Part shown: one piece after another, positions 10,728 to 21,025 of the stretch | How the letters are laid out: the number at the start of each line of letters is the position of its first letter | How positions within the stretch are numbered: position 1 is the first letter of the stretch | Source: Pectobacterium araliae | GTDB taxonomy: Bacteria; Pseudomonadota; Gammaproteobacteria; Enterobacterales; Enterobacteriaceae | DNA: 64,000 bases | Direction of reading: 5' to 3' | Assembly (NCBI RefSeq): GCF_037076465.1 | Contig: NZ_AP028908.1 | Location: forward strand, 2,976,001-3,040,000 | Notes under the pieces: model-generated | What the model saw: only the letters and a program-made list of their open reading frames with translations | Told to the model about the DNA's origin: nothing | The model's database searches: none | Translations under genes and position numbers: made by a program

Positions 10728-11024
10728 TTAACGCAGGCCGAGCTGGAAAATCATCGTTTCAGCCTGGCAGCTGAACGTAAAATCAATATCCAGCTTAACG
10801 CCGCCGTCTACGTCTTCCAGCGTGCTGTTGATTTCACAAGATTCAGACTCTACCGCTCGCGCTTTTTCCGTCAGAGCCGCTAATGTCGCTTCCGCGTCAG
10901 AACGATCGCCGAAAACTTTGCTGTAAGATGCCGTGCAATCGGTGTTATCCATAATTGTGCCAACATCGACACAGCAGCAGGCTGCGGTTTCTTCAGCGCT
11001 GCATTTGTTGATTACGTTCGTCAT
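10728..11024 (-). CDS. yfcZ: YfcZ/YiiS family protein (DUF406)
   Basis: 98 aa, the family length. It has a cysteine-rich N-terminal region (EETAACCCVDVGT) and a C-terminal beta-rich half (VKLDIDFTFSCQAETMIFQLGLR) typical of this small enterobacterial family, whose molecular role is unknown. In E. coli yfcZ also stands divergent from fadL, so synteny supports the call. Confidence 0.88.
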   Translation of the reverse strand: MTNVINKCSAEETAACCCVDVGTIMDNTDCTASYSKVFGDRSDAEATLAALTEKARAVESESCEINSTLEDVDGGVKLDIDFTFSCQAETMIFQLGLR

Positions 11025-11303
11025 GATGCTTTCCTCTTAAAACGCGGGAGATATGATCCAGTTCAAATATTTCTATCTTCCTTATATTTTACTCCCTCAT
11101 TCCAAAGCAGTACCAGCATTTCATGCCAGCCCGTAATTTTAGTGATATCAGTCACATTAAGGTGTTATGGGACAGTAAAGGTCGAGTAATATTTATTCAC
11201 ACAAATTAACCAAAACGTTAAGCATGTCTAAATTTCGCATCATTTTAGAAATATTTATAATACACAAATGCAACATTACTGTATTCCCACCTTATACTTT
11301 GGC

Positions 11304-11320
11304 AACTGGTCTGATTTGTC
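11304..11320 (+). promoter_or_regulatory. FadR operator upstream of fadL
   Basis: AACTGGTCTGATTTGTC matches the FadR consensus AACTGGTCYGACCTGTT except for three positions in the right half. It lies about 87 bases before the fadL ATG, inside the 376-base divergent yfcZ-fadL region. That region is otherwise AT-rich with no other feature I can support. Confidence 0.75.
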
Positions 11321-11406
11321 AGGCTGAGTGCGCCCCCCTACAATGCGCGTCCCTTGTTACCTCGTGTAACAACGTTAAATAACAAGTATATAAAGAGGTT
11401 TTGGTC

Positions 11407-12708
11407 ATGAGCCAGAAAAACCTGTTCAAACATTCCACAATTGCTGTTGCGGTGGCCCTGTTTTCAGCAAATGTGTCCGCGGCTGGTTTCCAGCTAAATG
11501 AATACTCATCATCGGGTCTGGGACGCGCGTTTTCTGGTGAAGGTGCTGTAGCCGACAATGCGGCCTCCGGTAGCCGTAACCCGGCAACCATGACCATGTT
11601 TGACCGCCCGTCCTTCTCCGGTGGTGTCACCTATATCAACCCGGATATCGATGTTCAGGGAAAAAACTCCCTGACAGGACAGAATACCAGTGCAAAAAAT
11701 ATTGCGCCGCACGCTTGGGTACCGAACCTGCACTTCATCATGCCGCTAAATGAGCAATGGGCAATCGGTGCATCCGCTACCACCAATTATGGTTTGGCGA
11801 CGGAATTCAATGATAACTATGCCGCAGGTTCTATTGGTGGACAAACCGACCTGCTGACATCAAACCTGAATCTGAGCGCAGCCTATCGCCTGAACCAACA
11901 TTTCAGCTTCGGACTGGGTGTTAACGCTGTCTATGCAGATGCCAAGATTGTTCGTCGCGCGGGTGAACTGGCAAACGTACCTAGCTCTGTTGGTGGGTTG
12001 CAGGGAGCCGTTGCAGGCCCCTCTTCAGAAGTCGCGCGTTTGGAAGGCAAAGAATGGGGTTACGGCTGGAACGCTGGCATCCTGTATGAAATCGACGACA
12101 ATAACCGCGTTGGCCTGACCTATCGTTCCAAAGTCGATATTGATTTTAATGGCGATTACAGCAACCAACTGTCAGCAGGACCCGGAGCCCTTAATGGCTC
12201 GACAATCCCTGGCAAGCTGACGCTGAATCTACCAGAGATGTGGGAAGCCTCTGCTTACCACCGCGTGGCACCGAAATGGGCAGTGCATTATAGCCTGACC
12301 TATACCAGTTGGAGCCACTTCCAGGAGTTGAAAGCGACGGGTAATAACGGTCAGACGTTGTTCCAGAAAGAAGAAAATTTCCGTGATGCTTACCGTATCG
12401 CACTCGGCACAACCTACTATCACGACGATAACTGGACGTTCCGTAGCGGTATCGCGTTTGATGACAGCCCCGTACCTGCTGACAAACGTTCTATATCCAT
12501 CCCGGATCAGGATCGTTTCTGGTTGAGCGCAGGCACCACCTACGCATTTAATAAAGATGCGTCTGTTGATGTGGGCGTGTCTTACATGCACGGTAAACAA
12601 GTGGATATCAGCGAGCCAATCTCTGATAGAGCAGGTTCTCCAAGTTACACCTTTAGTTCCAAAGGCAAAGCCTGGCTGTACGGTGTGAACTTTAACTACG
12701 CATTCTAA
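11407..12708 (+). CDS. fadL: Long-chain fatty acid outer-membrane transporter FadL
   Basis: 433 aa. The frame allows a TTG at 11401, but the ATG at 11407 has AGAGG (11393-11398) at proper spacing and starts the signal peptide [24 protein letters not shown]. The mature protein opens with [27 protein letters not shown], of which the plug/hatch NPA motif ([10 protein letters not shown]) is characteristic of the FadL/TodX family. It ends in a strand with terminal Phe (NFNYAF), the BAM signal. It brings long-chain fatty acids across the outer membrane for the FadI/FadJ pathway. Confidence 0.95.
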   Translation: MSQKNLFKHSTIAVAVALFSANVSAAGFQLNEYSSSGLGRAFSGEGAVADNAASGSRNPATMTMFDRPSFSGGVTYINPDIDVQGKNSLTGQNTSAKNIAPHAWVPNLHFIMPLNEQWAIGASATTNYGLATEFNDNYAAGSIGGQTDLLTSNLNLSAAYRLNQHFSFGLGVNAVYADAKIVRRAGELANVPSSVGGLQGAVAGPSSEVARLEGKEWGYGWNAGILYEIDDNNRVGLTYRSKVDIDFNGDYSNQLSAGPGALNGSTIPGKLTLNLPEMWEASAYHRVAPKWAVHYSLTYTSWSHFQELKATGNNGQTLFQKEENFRDAYRIALGTTYYHDDNWTFRSGIAFDDSPVPADKRSISIPDQDRFWLSAGTTYAFNKDASVDVGVSYMHGKQVDISEPISDRAGSPSYTFSSKGKAWLYGVNFNYAF

Positions 12709-12751
12709 ATAAGAACAGACGTTCCCATTTCTACCGCATAGAACGTGATAA

Positions 12752-12782
12752 AGCAGGTAAGGCGACTTACCTGCTTTTTTTA
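12752..12782 (+). terminator. Intrinsic terminator of fadL
   Basis: AGCAGGTAAG and CTTACCTGCT form a perfect 10-pair stem with loop GCGA, followed by a run of T, 44 bases after the fadL stop. Confidence 0.88.
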
Positions 12783-12809
12783 TTGCCTGAATTTACGCGA
12801 TAACGGTAC

Positions 12810-12837
12810 AAAAAAGGCCGCTTTCGCGGCCTTTTTT
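12810..12837. terminator. Bidirectional terminator between fadL and mqo
   Basis: GGCCGC-TTTC-GCGGCC flanked by six A on the left and six T on the right gives a 12-pair stem usable from both strands. It probably serves mqo on the minus strand and backs up the fadL terminator. Confidence 0.85.
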
Positions 12838-12862
12838 GGTGTGCTCAGATTAATACCGATTA

Positions 12863-14446
12863 TTACTCAGGCTTAACCTCAATATAATCCAGACCCAGCG
12901 TGCTGCTGGTGTAGCTGCGGATTTTATTGGTCATTTCAATATTGCCATCCAGCTTCTGACCATACGACGGAACAATCTCTTTCAGCTTACTCTGCCATTC
13001 CGGCGTCGCCACTTTATCTTTAAACACTTTTTGCAGCAGGCTCAGCATAATCGGTGCTGCGGTTGACGCGCCCGGAGAAGCCCCCAGCAGAGCGGCAATC
13101 GAGCCATCCTGCGAACTGACGATCTCCGTACCCAGCTTCAACACGCCGCCTTTATCATCATCTTTCTTGATAACCTGAACGCGTTGGCCTGCAATCACCA
13201 GTCTCCAATCCTCTTTCTTCGCGTTCGGGAAGTATTCCTGCAATGAAGCGAAGCGATCGTCATCATCCATCATGACCTGACTGACCAGATATTTCACCAG
13301 ATCGAAGTTATCCAGACCGACGTGCGTCATCGGCATGACGTTGGAGAAGGTCACGGAACCGATCAGATCCCACAGCGAACCATTTTTCAGAAATTTACTG
13401 GAAAAAGTGGCAAATGGCCCAAACAACAGCACTGGCTTGCCGTCAAAAATACGCGTATCCAAATGAGGAACGGACATCGGTGGTGCACCTACGGAGGCTT
13501 TACCGTACACTTTGGCCATGTGGCGTTTCACGATTTCCGGATTTTCTGTCACCAGGAATTCGCCGCCAACTGGAAAGCCGCCGTACAAATCGGCCTCAGG
13601 AATACCGGTTTTCTGCAACAGTTGTAGTGCCGCCCCACCCGCACCGATAAAGACGAATTTCGCCTTAATCACGCTCTCTTTTTCGCCGTTCTTCAGATCG
13701 GCGTAAGTCACGCTCCAGCTGTTGTCTGCATTACGCTTGATATCACGCACTTCTGAATTCAGGTGCAGCGCAAAGTTGGACTTGGTTTTCATCGCACCAA
13801 CCAACTGACGCGTGATTTCACCGTAGTTCACGTCAGTGCCGATAGGCATGCGGGTTGCTGCAATTTTTTGAGCAGGATCGCGGCCTTCCATCACCAACGG
13901 CGCCCATGCTTTGATCGTATTTGGATCGTCAGAGAACTCCATGCCACGGTACAGCGTACTGTGCTGCATCGCATCATAGCGGTGTTTTAGGAACGCGGTG
14001 TTTTCGTCGCCCCAAACAAAGCTGATATGCGGCACACTGTTTATGAAAGAGTGCGGATTATTCAGCACGCCGTTTCTCACCTGATAGGACCAAAACTGGC
14101 GCGAGACTTCAAACGCTTCGGTAATTTCCAGCGCTTTGCTGATATTGATTGGGCCGTCGGGATTATCCGGCGTGTAATTGAGTTCCATAAAGGCCGAGTG
14201 ACCCGTACCCGCGTTATTCCAGCCGTTAGAACTCTCTTCAGCCACGTTATCCATACGCTCAACCATATCGATAGACCAATCTGGCTGTAGCTCCTGTAAG
14301 TACACACCCAGCGTAGAGCTCATGATGCCCCCACCGATCAGTACCACATCCGTTGTCTTCTCTGTCGTTTTAGCATCTTCAGCCATCGCCAGTGGGGTGC
14401 TAACCACCACGCTCAGACAAAAGAACATAGCAAGTAGTTTTTTCAT
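12863..14446 (-). CDS. mqo: Malate:quinone oxidoreductase
   Basis: 527 aa. After a hydrophobic N-terminus ([22 protein letters not shown]) comes the FAD-binding motif [14 protein letters not shown] and then [14 protein letters not shown]. These and [21 protein letters not shown] and [13 protein letters not shown] segments are hallmarks of Mqo. It oxidises malate to oxaloacetate with electron transfer to quinone. The signal-like start is also seen in E. coli Mqo, so it is not peculiar here. In E. coli mqo is not between fadL and mlaA, so this is a lineage-specific position. The 300 bases upstream (14447-14754) are AT-rich without another recognisable feature. Confidence 0.95.
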   Translation of the reverse strand: MKKLLAMFFCLSVVVSTPLAMAEDAKTTEKTTDVVLIGGGIMSSTLGVYLQELQPDWSIDMVERMDNVAEESSNGWNNAGTGHSAFMELNYTPDNPDGPINISKALEITEAFEVSRQFWSYQVRNGVLNNPHSFINSVPHISFVWGDENTAFLKHRYDAMQHSTLYRGMEFSDDPNTIKAWAPLVMEGRDPAQKIAATRMPIGTDVNYGEITRQLVGAMKTKSNFALHLNSEVRDIKRNADNSWSVTYADLKNGEKESVIKAKFVFIGAGGAALQLLQKTGIPEADLYGGFPVGGEFLVTENPEIVKRHMAKVYGKASVGAPPMSVPHLDTRIFDGKPVLLFGPFATFSSKFLKNGSLWDLIGSVTFSNVMPMTHVGLDNFDLVKYLVSQVMMDDDDRFASLQEYFPNAKKEDWRLVIAGQRVQVIKKDDDKGGVLKLGTEIVSSQDGSIAALLGASPGASTAAPIMLSLLQKVFKDKVATPEWQSKLKEIVPSYGQKLDGNIEMTNKIRSYTSSTLGLDYIEVKPE

Positions 14447-14754
14447 GCTTATATCTCTATTTTTATAAGTGCAGGTAGATAGAATCCCAGCCCTTCATTA
14501 ACACACGGCTGGCGACCACCCGTAACAGCGTCATTCCTATGACCTTTTTGTTAATCACCTTGCTAACAAAAAATCAGCGTGCTGACACATTTCAGCCATG
14601 ATAGACATCAGTAGTGGTTAACGACGTTGCATTATTGTTATATGGCGGCAGGAAATAAATTTTAGTAAGTAAATAAACGGTCAACAAAGTAATAACTTTT
14701 GAGAAACAAACCACAGAAGCATCATGGTAAAAGTAAGTTTAGCAGCGTTTTATA

Positions 14755-16675
14755 ATCGAGTAGGAGGCGAGATTACTCCCGCCGTCCTCTCACACCACCG
14801 TACGTGCGGTTCCGCATACGGCGGTTCATGTTAACTCTGGAACTGCCGTTGCTGCTCCACTAGTGATATCAAGCCGAGTCGTCTGAACTGCGCCGTCTTT
14901 ATCGCATCATTCATGTGACTCGACCCCGCGTTCCACCACGCTCCTCGCTGGTTACTCGCCGACCTCCACGCTCGCTTTTCACACAAGCCCGCTCGCATTA
15001 GCATTCGGGCTCGCGTATACGTTCGTTTCCATTGCCGCCACAGTAGACTGCGCAGTTTACGCCTGACCCAGCCGTCAATCTTCTCCAGAACTCCTTTTAC
15101 TTCCGTGTATCTGAAGTAGCTCATCCAGCCTCGCAGTATCGGTGTGAGTTCATTGATTACGCCTTTCACTGATTTCGTCGCGTGCCCTGTCGTCAGGCTA
15201 CGGATCTTCTCCTTCAGCCTCTCGACACTGCTCCCTGCGATCTTCAGTCGGGTCTGTTTGTGCCGTGTCACGCTGTATCCCAGGAACTTACGCTCCCACG
15301 GTCGCGCCACCGCACTCTTCTGCTCATTGACCTTTAGCTTCAGTATGTCTCTCAGGTACACCCTGATTGCCCTAAAGATATGCTCGCCTGCTTTGCGACT
15401 GCTCACGTAAATGTTGCAGTCATCCGCATAGCGACAGAAGCTGTGACCTCGACGCTCCAGTTCTTTATCCAGTTCATCCAGCAGAATGTTCGACAGTAGC
15501 GGCGACAACGGTCCGCCCTGCGGCATTCCCTTACCTCGCTTCTCTGTCTCGCACCCGTTCGTCATTTCCGCTTCAAGGTAGCGACGTATCAGTTTCAACA
15601 GCCGTTTATCCCTGACATGCCTCGCCAGACGTGACATCAAAATGTCATGATCCACCCGGTCAAAGAACTTTTCCAGATCCAGATCGACCACCCAGCGTTT
15701 CCCGCTTTGTATGTAGCGCTGTGCCTGTTGCACTGCCTGCCACGCATTGCGGTTACTTCTGAACCCGTAACTCGATTCGCAGAAGTGCGGCTCCACGACC
15801 GGACTGAGTTGTTGTGCTATCGCCTGCTGGATAAGCCTGTCCACTACCGTCGGGATACCCAGGGTTCTCACGCCGCCGTCCGGCTTTGGGATATCCACTC
15901 TGCGTATCGCCTGCGGCTGGTAGGCGCCCGTAATCAATGCCTGCCTGATACTCGCCCAGTTCTGTTTCAGCCACGGCTTCAACTCCGTCACTTTCAGGTT
16001 ATCTACCCCTGCCGCGCCGTTGTTTTCCACCACGCGCTGATAGGCCAGCATCAGGTTCTCTCTCGTTATCACCGTTTCCATCGTCAACGGCATTTCCGCT
16101 TTCGTTTGCCCACCGACCGCCGTGGGGATTTCAGCACCCTCATGCAGCACTGACGGATACTGTCCGTCTCCTCTGCCGCTGGCCGCAGTGCTCTGCGCTT
16201 GTGCCTCATTAATTCCCATCGAGTATCGGTGTCCTAATCACGGTTAATCATGTTCAGCCCTTCATGCTGCCAGTTATGCAGCACTACTACGGCTTCGGCT
16301 GACTGCTGCACGTTCATCCCGTCGCCTCTCGACGCTCGGTAGCCCTGAAGCAAACGTGCAGCCCTCCCGGGGTAATTCGCGCGACCTTCCTGCTTATGCC
16401 TGTCAGCTTTACGTCACAGCGTTCTGTGCAAGTATTGGGCTTTGATGATATTTGCCACCTTACCCCGCTGTGCCGCCTAAACTGCTTCCTGTTCGTCAGG
16501 CCAGCATTTTGCCTTCAGCTTCCTTCAGATCCCACCTCGCGGTGGGCACCCTTGCCGTTCGGCTAACACTTCCCCTTGCCGGGTGTGTAGAGGACTTTCA
16601 CCGCCAAGTCGCCCCTTGACCACTACAGTCAACGGACAGCGCCCGTCAAGGCGCTACGCGCCATGCCCGGCGCAC
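14755..16675 (-). mobile_element. Group II intron with its reverse transcriptase gene
   Basis: On the minus strand the element begins with GTGCGCC at 16675, the conserved group II 5' end. It ends at ...CTACTCGAT at 14755. Domain V is readable at about 14794-14827 (two arms CCGCCGTATGCGG / CCGCACGTACGGTGG, tetraloop GAAC). Domain VI follows at 14755-14793 with a bulged A about 8 bases from the 3' end. The maturase gene sits in domain IV. The 455 bases before the gene are domains I-III. It is inserted 7 bases past the stem of the mlaA terminator. The 3' boundary is set by motif and could be off by a base or two. Confidence 0.85.
14831..16219 (-). CDS. ltrA: Group II intron reverse transcriptase/maturase
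   Basis: 462 aa. RT motifs in order: NNGAAGVDN (RT0), RRVDIPKPDGGVRTLGIPTV, SSYGFRSNRNAWQAV, DLDLEKFFDRVDHDIL, GMPQGGPLSPLLSNILL and the catalytic RYADDCNIYV. A maturase domain X follows (LTPILRGWMSYFRYTE). There is no HNH endonuclease; the protein ends in WWNAGSSHMN ... LGLISL. Endonuclease-less RTs occur in intron classes C, D, E and F; this tail and the domain V sequence look more like class D, which I infer rather than prove. The frame is complete, so the intron may be mobile. Confidence 0.93.
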   Translation of the reverse strand: MGINEAQAQSTAASGRGDGQYPSVLHEGAEIPTAVGGQTKAEMPLTMETVITRENLMLAYQRVVENNGAAGVDNLKVTELKPWLKQNWASIRQALITGAYQPQAIRRVDIPKPDGGVRTLGIPTVVDRLIQQAIAQQLSPVVEPHFCESSYGFRSNRNAWQAVQQAQRYIQSGKRWVVDLDLEKFFDRVDHDILMSRLARHVRDKRLLKLIRRYLEAEMTNGCETEKRGKGMPQGGPLSPLLSNILLDELDKELERRGHSFCRYADDCNIYVSSRKAGEHIFRAIRVYLRDILKLKVNEQKSAVARPWERKFLGYSVTRHKQTRLKIAGSSVERLKEKIRSLTTGHATKSVKGVINELTPILRGWMSYFRYTEVKGVLEKIDGWVRRKLRSLLWRQWKRTYTRARMLMRAGLCEKRAWRSASNQRGAWWNAGSSHMNDAIKTAQFRRLGLISLVEQQRQFQS

Positions 16676-16681
16676 AAAGCA

Positions 16682-16703
16682 AAAGGCACCCACAGGTGCC
16701 TTT
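16682..16703 (-). terminator. Intrinsic terminator of mlaA, target of the group II intron
   Basis: AAAGGCACC and GGTGCCTTT form a perfect 9-pair stem around CACA. On the minus strand it is followed by TTGCTTT, where the intron sequence begins. Confidence 0.85.
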
Positions 16704-16726
16704 GAGATAAACGAAAATATGCTGTA

Positions 16727-17488
16727 CTACTTCGCTGAGTCGATCTCGTCGAGCGAATCTTCAATCGCAGCGGCATTCGGATTCTGCTGCGGGGTGATTT
16801 GCCCATCACTGGCAAGGAAGTCATGCCGTTGGAAGTAGGCTTCACGCATCATCAGGTACGGATCGGAAGAGTTACGCAGCAAACCGTCGGAATCCAACAG
16901 TTGCGCTCGCGTTTCTAGTCCCTCGATAGCCCACTTGCCCGCAGACATCCAGAACGTCAGATAGCTCAGCATCGGATACAGCGTATCCACCACACCACCA
17001 CCGTCTTCACGAGGTGTGACACTGCCGTAGCCAGGCACCACTACGTAAGGCCCGTATCCCACGCCATAATTACCCAGCGTGCTACCAAAACGGCGAGACT
17101 CTTCTTTCGCCAATTTAGGATTCGCCATCGACGCAACGTCAATCAGACCACCCATCCCGAGCAAGGTATTCAGGAAGAAACGGTTAAAGTGAATCATTGC
17201 TTTATATGGCTTGCCTTCAACGAAGTAGTTCACCATCGTTGCAGGTTCTTCCAGGTTGCTGAAGAAGTTTCCCAGCCCATTACGCGCGGGAGTCGGCACA
17301 TAATCGCGCCAGGCAACAGCCGCAGGACGCACCAGATAAGGATCCAGAACGTCATAGTTAAAGCTGAACATGGTACGGTTAAAGCCTTCAAGCGGATCAG
17401 AACGTCCTTCTTGAGCGCGATCCCCGGAACTGGCGCAGCCGATCAGTAACACGCTGGCAAACACCACCCCACTCAGGCGGTAATTCAT
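16727..17488 (-). CDS. mlaA: Phospholipid-binding outer-membrane lipoprotein MlaA (VacJ)
   Basis: 253 aa. The signal peptide ends in the lipobox LLIGCASS. The body shows the family motifs DPLEGFNRTMFSFNYDVLD and RRFGSTLGNYGVGYGPYVVVPGYG. MlaA works with OmpC/OmpF to remove phospholipids from the outer leaflet and hand them to MlaC. Position next to fadL and argW matches E. coli, with mqo and the intron as extra genes. The 616 bases upstream (17489-18104) hold no gene I can support. Confidence 0.95.
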   Translation of the reverse strand: MNYRLSGVVFASVLLIGCASSGDRAQEGRSDPLEGFNRTMFSFNYDVLDPYLVRPAAVAWRDYVPTPARNGLGNFFSNLEEPATMVNYFVEGKPYKAMIHFNRFFLNTLLGMGGLIDVASMANPKLAKEESRRFGSTLGNYGVGYGPYVVVPGYGSVTPREDGGGVVDTLYPMLSYLTFWMSAGKWAIEGLETRAQLLDSDGLLRNSSDPYLMMREAYFQRHDFLASDGQITPQQNPNAAAIEDSLDEIDSAK

Positions 17489-18104
17489 ATCTGTTCTCCC
17501 TGATTTATAGTGTGCTATACCCGCGACCGAAAATGGGTATTCCCACTATCAGCTCAACCTATCAAGCTGGACGATAAGGACGGGATATCGGCTAACAGTG
17601 TAACATTTTATTGCTCTATCGCTACGCTGGCTTACGTATTACTGCCTTTTCAGAGGGTTGCCATTTTTTCTTATCATGACAATACCCGCCCCAGTGTGGA
17701 GACAACACGGTAGTTCGTTGTTCCGCTCAAAGCATAGCACTTGCCAACCTAAATCAGTGAGGCATAACGCATCATCCCGCATTGTCAAAAAGACTACGCT
17801 TACCATCTAATACCGAGCGTTTAAAGATCGAGATACTGGGGCGCGTCAGCACCGCGAACCAAGTACCAACTGACCATTTGCCTTACCTACGCTGGTGGGG
17901 AATATCATCGGTGGCACCTTTATTTTCACACTCATCAGCCGCCCACCAAGTAATAAGGGTCATTTATACCGAACCACACGCCACAAGTCGCATGAAAACG
18001 AGAAAAAAGAACAGTCATAAAGCACCGATTGCCGACACTTTGAGCAAACGCACAGTTAAGTGCTTATTCTCAGAGCAAAAATGCGTATAATGGCTCCGCT
18101 TCAC

Positions 18105-18179
18105 GTCCCCGTAGTTAAACGGATATAACAAGCCCCTCCTAAGGGCTAGTTACTGGTTCGATTCCAGTCGGGGACACCA
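18105..18179 (+). tRNA. argW: tRNA-Arg (anticodon CCT), argW
   Basis: 75 bases with encoded CCA. Acceptor arm GTCCCCG pairs with CGGGGAC, T-arm is CTGGTTCGATTCCAG and the anticodon loop reads CTCCTAA. This is the E. coli argW sequence type and position (beside mlaA), a known phage integration site. Confidence 0.95.
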
Positions 18180-18358
18180 TAACCTCGCCTACGAACGTCC
18201 ACCAAAGTCTATTTTTTCCATACTATTCATCAATTTGACACAATCAGCCCGTCTACTAAAACCTACTCAGTTTTACCGACATCCACGCTATTTTGTTGGT
18301 ATCAATGTTGGCATGGTAAGTTCGATAATGCAGATACCATCACTGTGGGAGATTTTCT

Positions 18359-19500
18359 ATGGCACTCACTGAGGCAAAGGTTAGAAATGCAAAACCTGCG
18401 GAGAAGTCCGTCAAACTGACTGATGCAAATGGTATGCACCCTTTGGTTCAACCTAACGGCTCTAAATACTGGCGCTTGCAATACCGTTTGCAGGTAAGCA
18501 AAAAATGTTGGCATTAGGTGTTTATCCTGCGGTTTCTTTAACGGAAGCCCGTCGCAGAAGAGATGAAGCCAGACAACAGATTGCCAATAACATCGATCCA
18601 GGTGAAAAGAGAAAAGCGTAAAAGGTTGAAGAGAAAGGTTTACTCACCTTTGAAACCGTTGCCAGAAGCTGGCATGCCAGCAATAAAACCGGGTCTGAGG
18701 GGCACCGAACTCTGATTCTCAATAGTCTGACAACGCACGAATTCCCAATTATCGGGCAAAAAAACATCGCAACCCTTAAAACCCGCGATTTGTTGATCCC
18801 TGCTAAAAATGCAGAAAAAACCGGACATCTGGAACGGACTTCTCGCTTGCAACAACGCATCACAGCAATTATGCGTTATGCCGTTCATAATGATCTGATC
18901 GACGTTAATCCGGCTTATGATCTGGCAGGAGCCATCGCTACGGCTAAAAGTGTCCACCGCCCCGCTTTGCCTCTTGAACACATTACCGAACTGCTGACAC
19001 ATATCGAGGCATACAAAGGAAAAGGGATCACCCAATTAGCCGTTCAGCTATGTCTTCTGACCTTCATCCGCTCCAGTGAATTGAGGTTTGCGCGTTGGTC
19101 AGAGTTCGACTTCAAAAATGCGTTATGGACAATCCCTGCGAAGCGAGAGCCACTAAAAACGTTAAGTTTTCAAATCGTGGATCGAAAATGAAGACCCCGC
19201 ATTTGGTGCCATTAAGCAAGCAGGCTATTGCTATCCTCAAAGAACTCCATGCTATCAGTGGTGAACACAAACTTGTTTTTATTGGTTTTAGTCATGCAGA
19301 TAAACCCATCAGTGAAAACACCATTAACAAAGCCTTACGGGTAATGGGATATGACACGAAAACCGAAGTTTGTGGGCATGGTTTCCGCACAATGGCATGT
19401 AGTGCACTGATTGAATCAGGATTGTGGTCCAGAGACGCAGTGGAACTTCAAGTCAGATGGGCTACCTTCCTGCAAAATGTAGCCCATATCGTGCAAAAAT
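18359..19500 (+). pseudogene. P4-type tyrosine integrase, degenerate (argW-linked)
   Basis: Translation in pieces gives a whole P4-family integrase: start MALTEAKVRNAKPAEKSVKL at 18359, the DUF4102 segment LALGVYPAVSLTEARRRRDEA after a frameshift near 18500, a stop codon at about 18619 after EKRKA, the core-binding region (QQRITAIMRYAVHNDLI) and the catalytic start LTFIRSSELRFARW. A second frameshift occurs near 19185, then HLVPLSKQAI and the box II start GHGFRTMA. The final Tyr region (expected H-x-x-R ... Y) is scrambled after about 19440. Frameshifts and a stop make it nonfunctional. It lies 180 bases behind tRNA-Arg(CCT), the expected attachment site. Confidence 0.88.
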
Positions 19501-19506
19501 CCGCAC

Positions 19507-19972
19507 TTATAGAACGGATTTTATTTTTTCATTCACCCATACAGTCATATCATGCAGCAACGTCATTGCTCCCTGTTTATCTTTCGATGGCCCCCAGAAA
19601 CTGAGAGAAAGATGGGCTCCATTTTTTGAGGGAGTGACAGCATAATCTTCATTAATTGCACTCGGTATAAAATCATTATTGGCTATGCTGTTTTCTACCT
19701 CATCCTTGAGATAGGCTATATTGGGATATTGATTTTTATTAATTTCAGCATTGACATAAAATTCAATTCCATCCCCATCACCTTCTGGCCGATATACCAA
19801 AGTCATATACGTCCGTCCATCCCCCCACTCACTCGGAATAAAATGCAATGCTTTATAATCTTCATCCCAGTTATTTACACTTTTGGAGATAGAAGTTAGG
19901 TTCAGGTATTTCTTTAATCGCTAACTTACTAAGCTGGTCCAGAAAATTATCTGGAAAAACATTTCCGCTCAT
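19507..19972 (-). pseudogene. Unknown protein gene broken by one frameshift
   Basis: An ATG at 19972 with GAGGG before it starts MSGNVFPDNFLDQLSKLAIK. This frame stops after 33 codons (QKCK-stop), but shifting frame near 19896 gives a continuous ~145-aa protein running through NNWDEDYKALHFIPSEWGDGRTYMTLVYR to a stop at 19507. No signal peptide and no recognised domain. The size and acidic, soluble character would fit a small immunity-type or effector-associated protein, but that is only a guess. The shift could also be a sequencing error. AT content is higher than in the backbone genes. Confidence 0.55.
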
Positions 19973-20363
19973 AATCCCTCATATAATAATTTAATCATAA
20001 AATAGTTTATGTAACTCAATCACTTTCTACGCCCAGTTACTGATCAGTGAATTCTTTGAGTCAGTGACATAGATGATACCGTCTTTCCTTAAAAATTCAT
20101 TGAGTTATTCATGATCTAAAGGTTATCTATATCTGAAAATCAACACCTCACCCTCTGGTAACCGCTTTTTACATTGTTTTTTTGAGACATGGGCATAGCT
20201 TCAACCATGATGAACCAAATAGCGGTTATCCTCACCAAATAAATAGCAGACTATTTATATAATAAAAAAGCATTCCGCTCATTAGTTGATTACAATCAAT
20301 CGTAACGTAATCATGTAATTCCTGGATGGAATGACAATGACCGAAGCAGACCTGGATGAACTA

Positions 20364-21025
20364 AATAGCTTTGCATATTACCGCTCCACTTGGCCAGTCC
20401 GTGCTAATTACCCGGAAACGGTGAGGCGGCCTTCATAAACTGAGTAACACGGTTGAGTAATTGCCACATATACCGACATTGATGATTACGCGTTACCGCT
20501 TCATGTAACGACAACCGCAGGTAGCGGTGTAATGTTACGGGATGAAGCGAGATATCAAAAAGCCGATTAACGACAAGCGCCAAAAGTTCGGTACTCCAGC
20601 GGGAGCGCAGCCAACCGAAATCCTGTGGTGAACGCTGCACAAGAAGCGGCAGAATACGCAAGATATCAGCAACCAGCCACTGTGGTTCACGACCGGGCTT
20701 GAGACTTTTTAATTCACTAACACCATATAAAGTAAACAAATTAATCCACCGTTCTACCGAGGCACGAGCCGCACACAATATTCTGGCGACCTCAGTAACA
20801 GTCATTCCTTGATGCAACATGAGCATCGTCATCAGTCGGCGAGCGTGGTTTTTATCATGAGTTTGCTGAGCTTCTCTTTTCATAAGACGTCGTTCTTCAT
20901 CAGTGATAAATGCTATGATCGGCATAACTCAGTCCGGTTGGTGATGTGGGATATTTGGCGATTGATCAGATCGCTTAAATCGGACTGAGTTCCCTTCGAG
21001 TGATCGACTATTTTGCAAAGCTATT
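20364..21025 (-). mobile_element. Internally deleted IS630-family element with 12-15 bp terminal inverted repeats
   Basis: AATAGCTTTGCA (20364-20375) and its reverse complement TGCAAAGCTATT (21014-21025) bound the element, with TA on both sides (20362-20363 and 21026-21027), the target duplication typical of IS630/Tc1. Identity extends to 15 bases if flanks are included. It is 662 bp, against ~1.1 kb for a full element, because the transposase lacks its middle. It has landed inside the integrase fragment at 21026-21184. The 380 bases to the left (19980-20360) contain no supported gene. Confidence 0.75.
20404..20925 (-). pseudogene. IS630-family transposase with in-frame internal deletion
   Basis: 173 codons. 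Residues 1-~137 are the N-terminal helix-turn-helix half (RLMKREAQQTHDKNHARRL ... LRSRWSTELLAL). They continue directly into the C-terminal tail of the same family (HEAVTRNHQCRYMWQLLNRV ... SPFPG). The catalytic DDE core, about 170 residues in intact homologues, is missing without a break in frame. The product could bind DNA but not transpose. Confidence 0.8.

Noticed and set aside
17782..18090. 102-codon plus-strand frame before argW
   Set aside because: Composition resembles random sequence and it reaches into the tRNA promoter region; no ribosome site or homology recognised.
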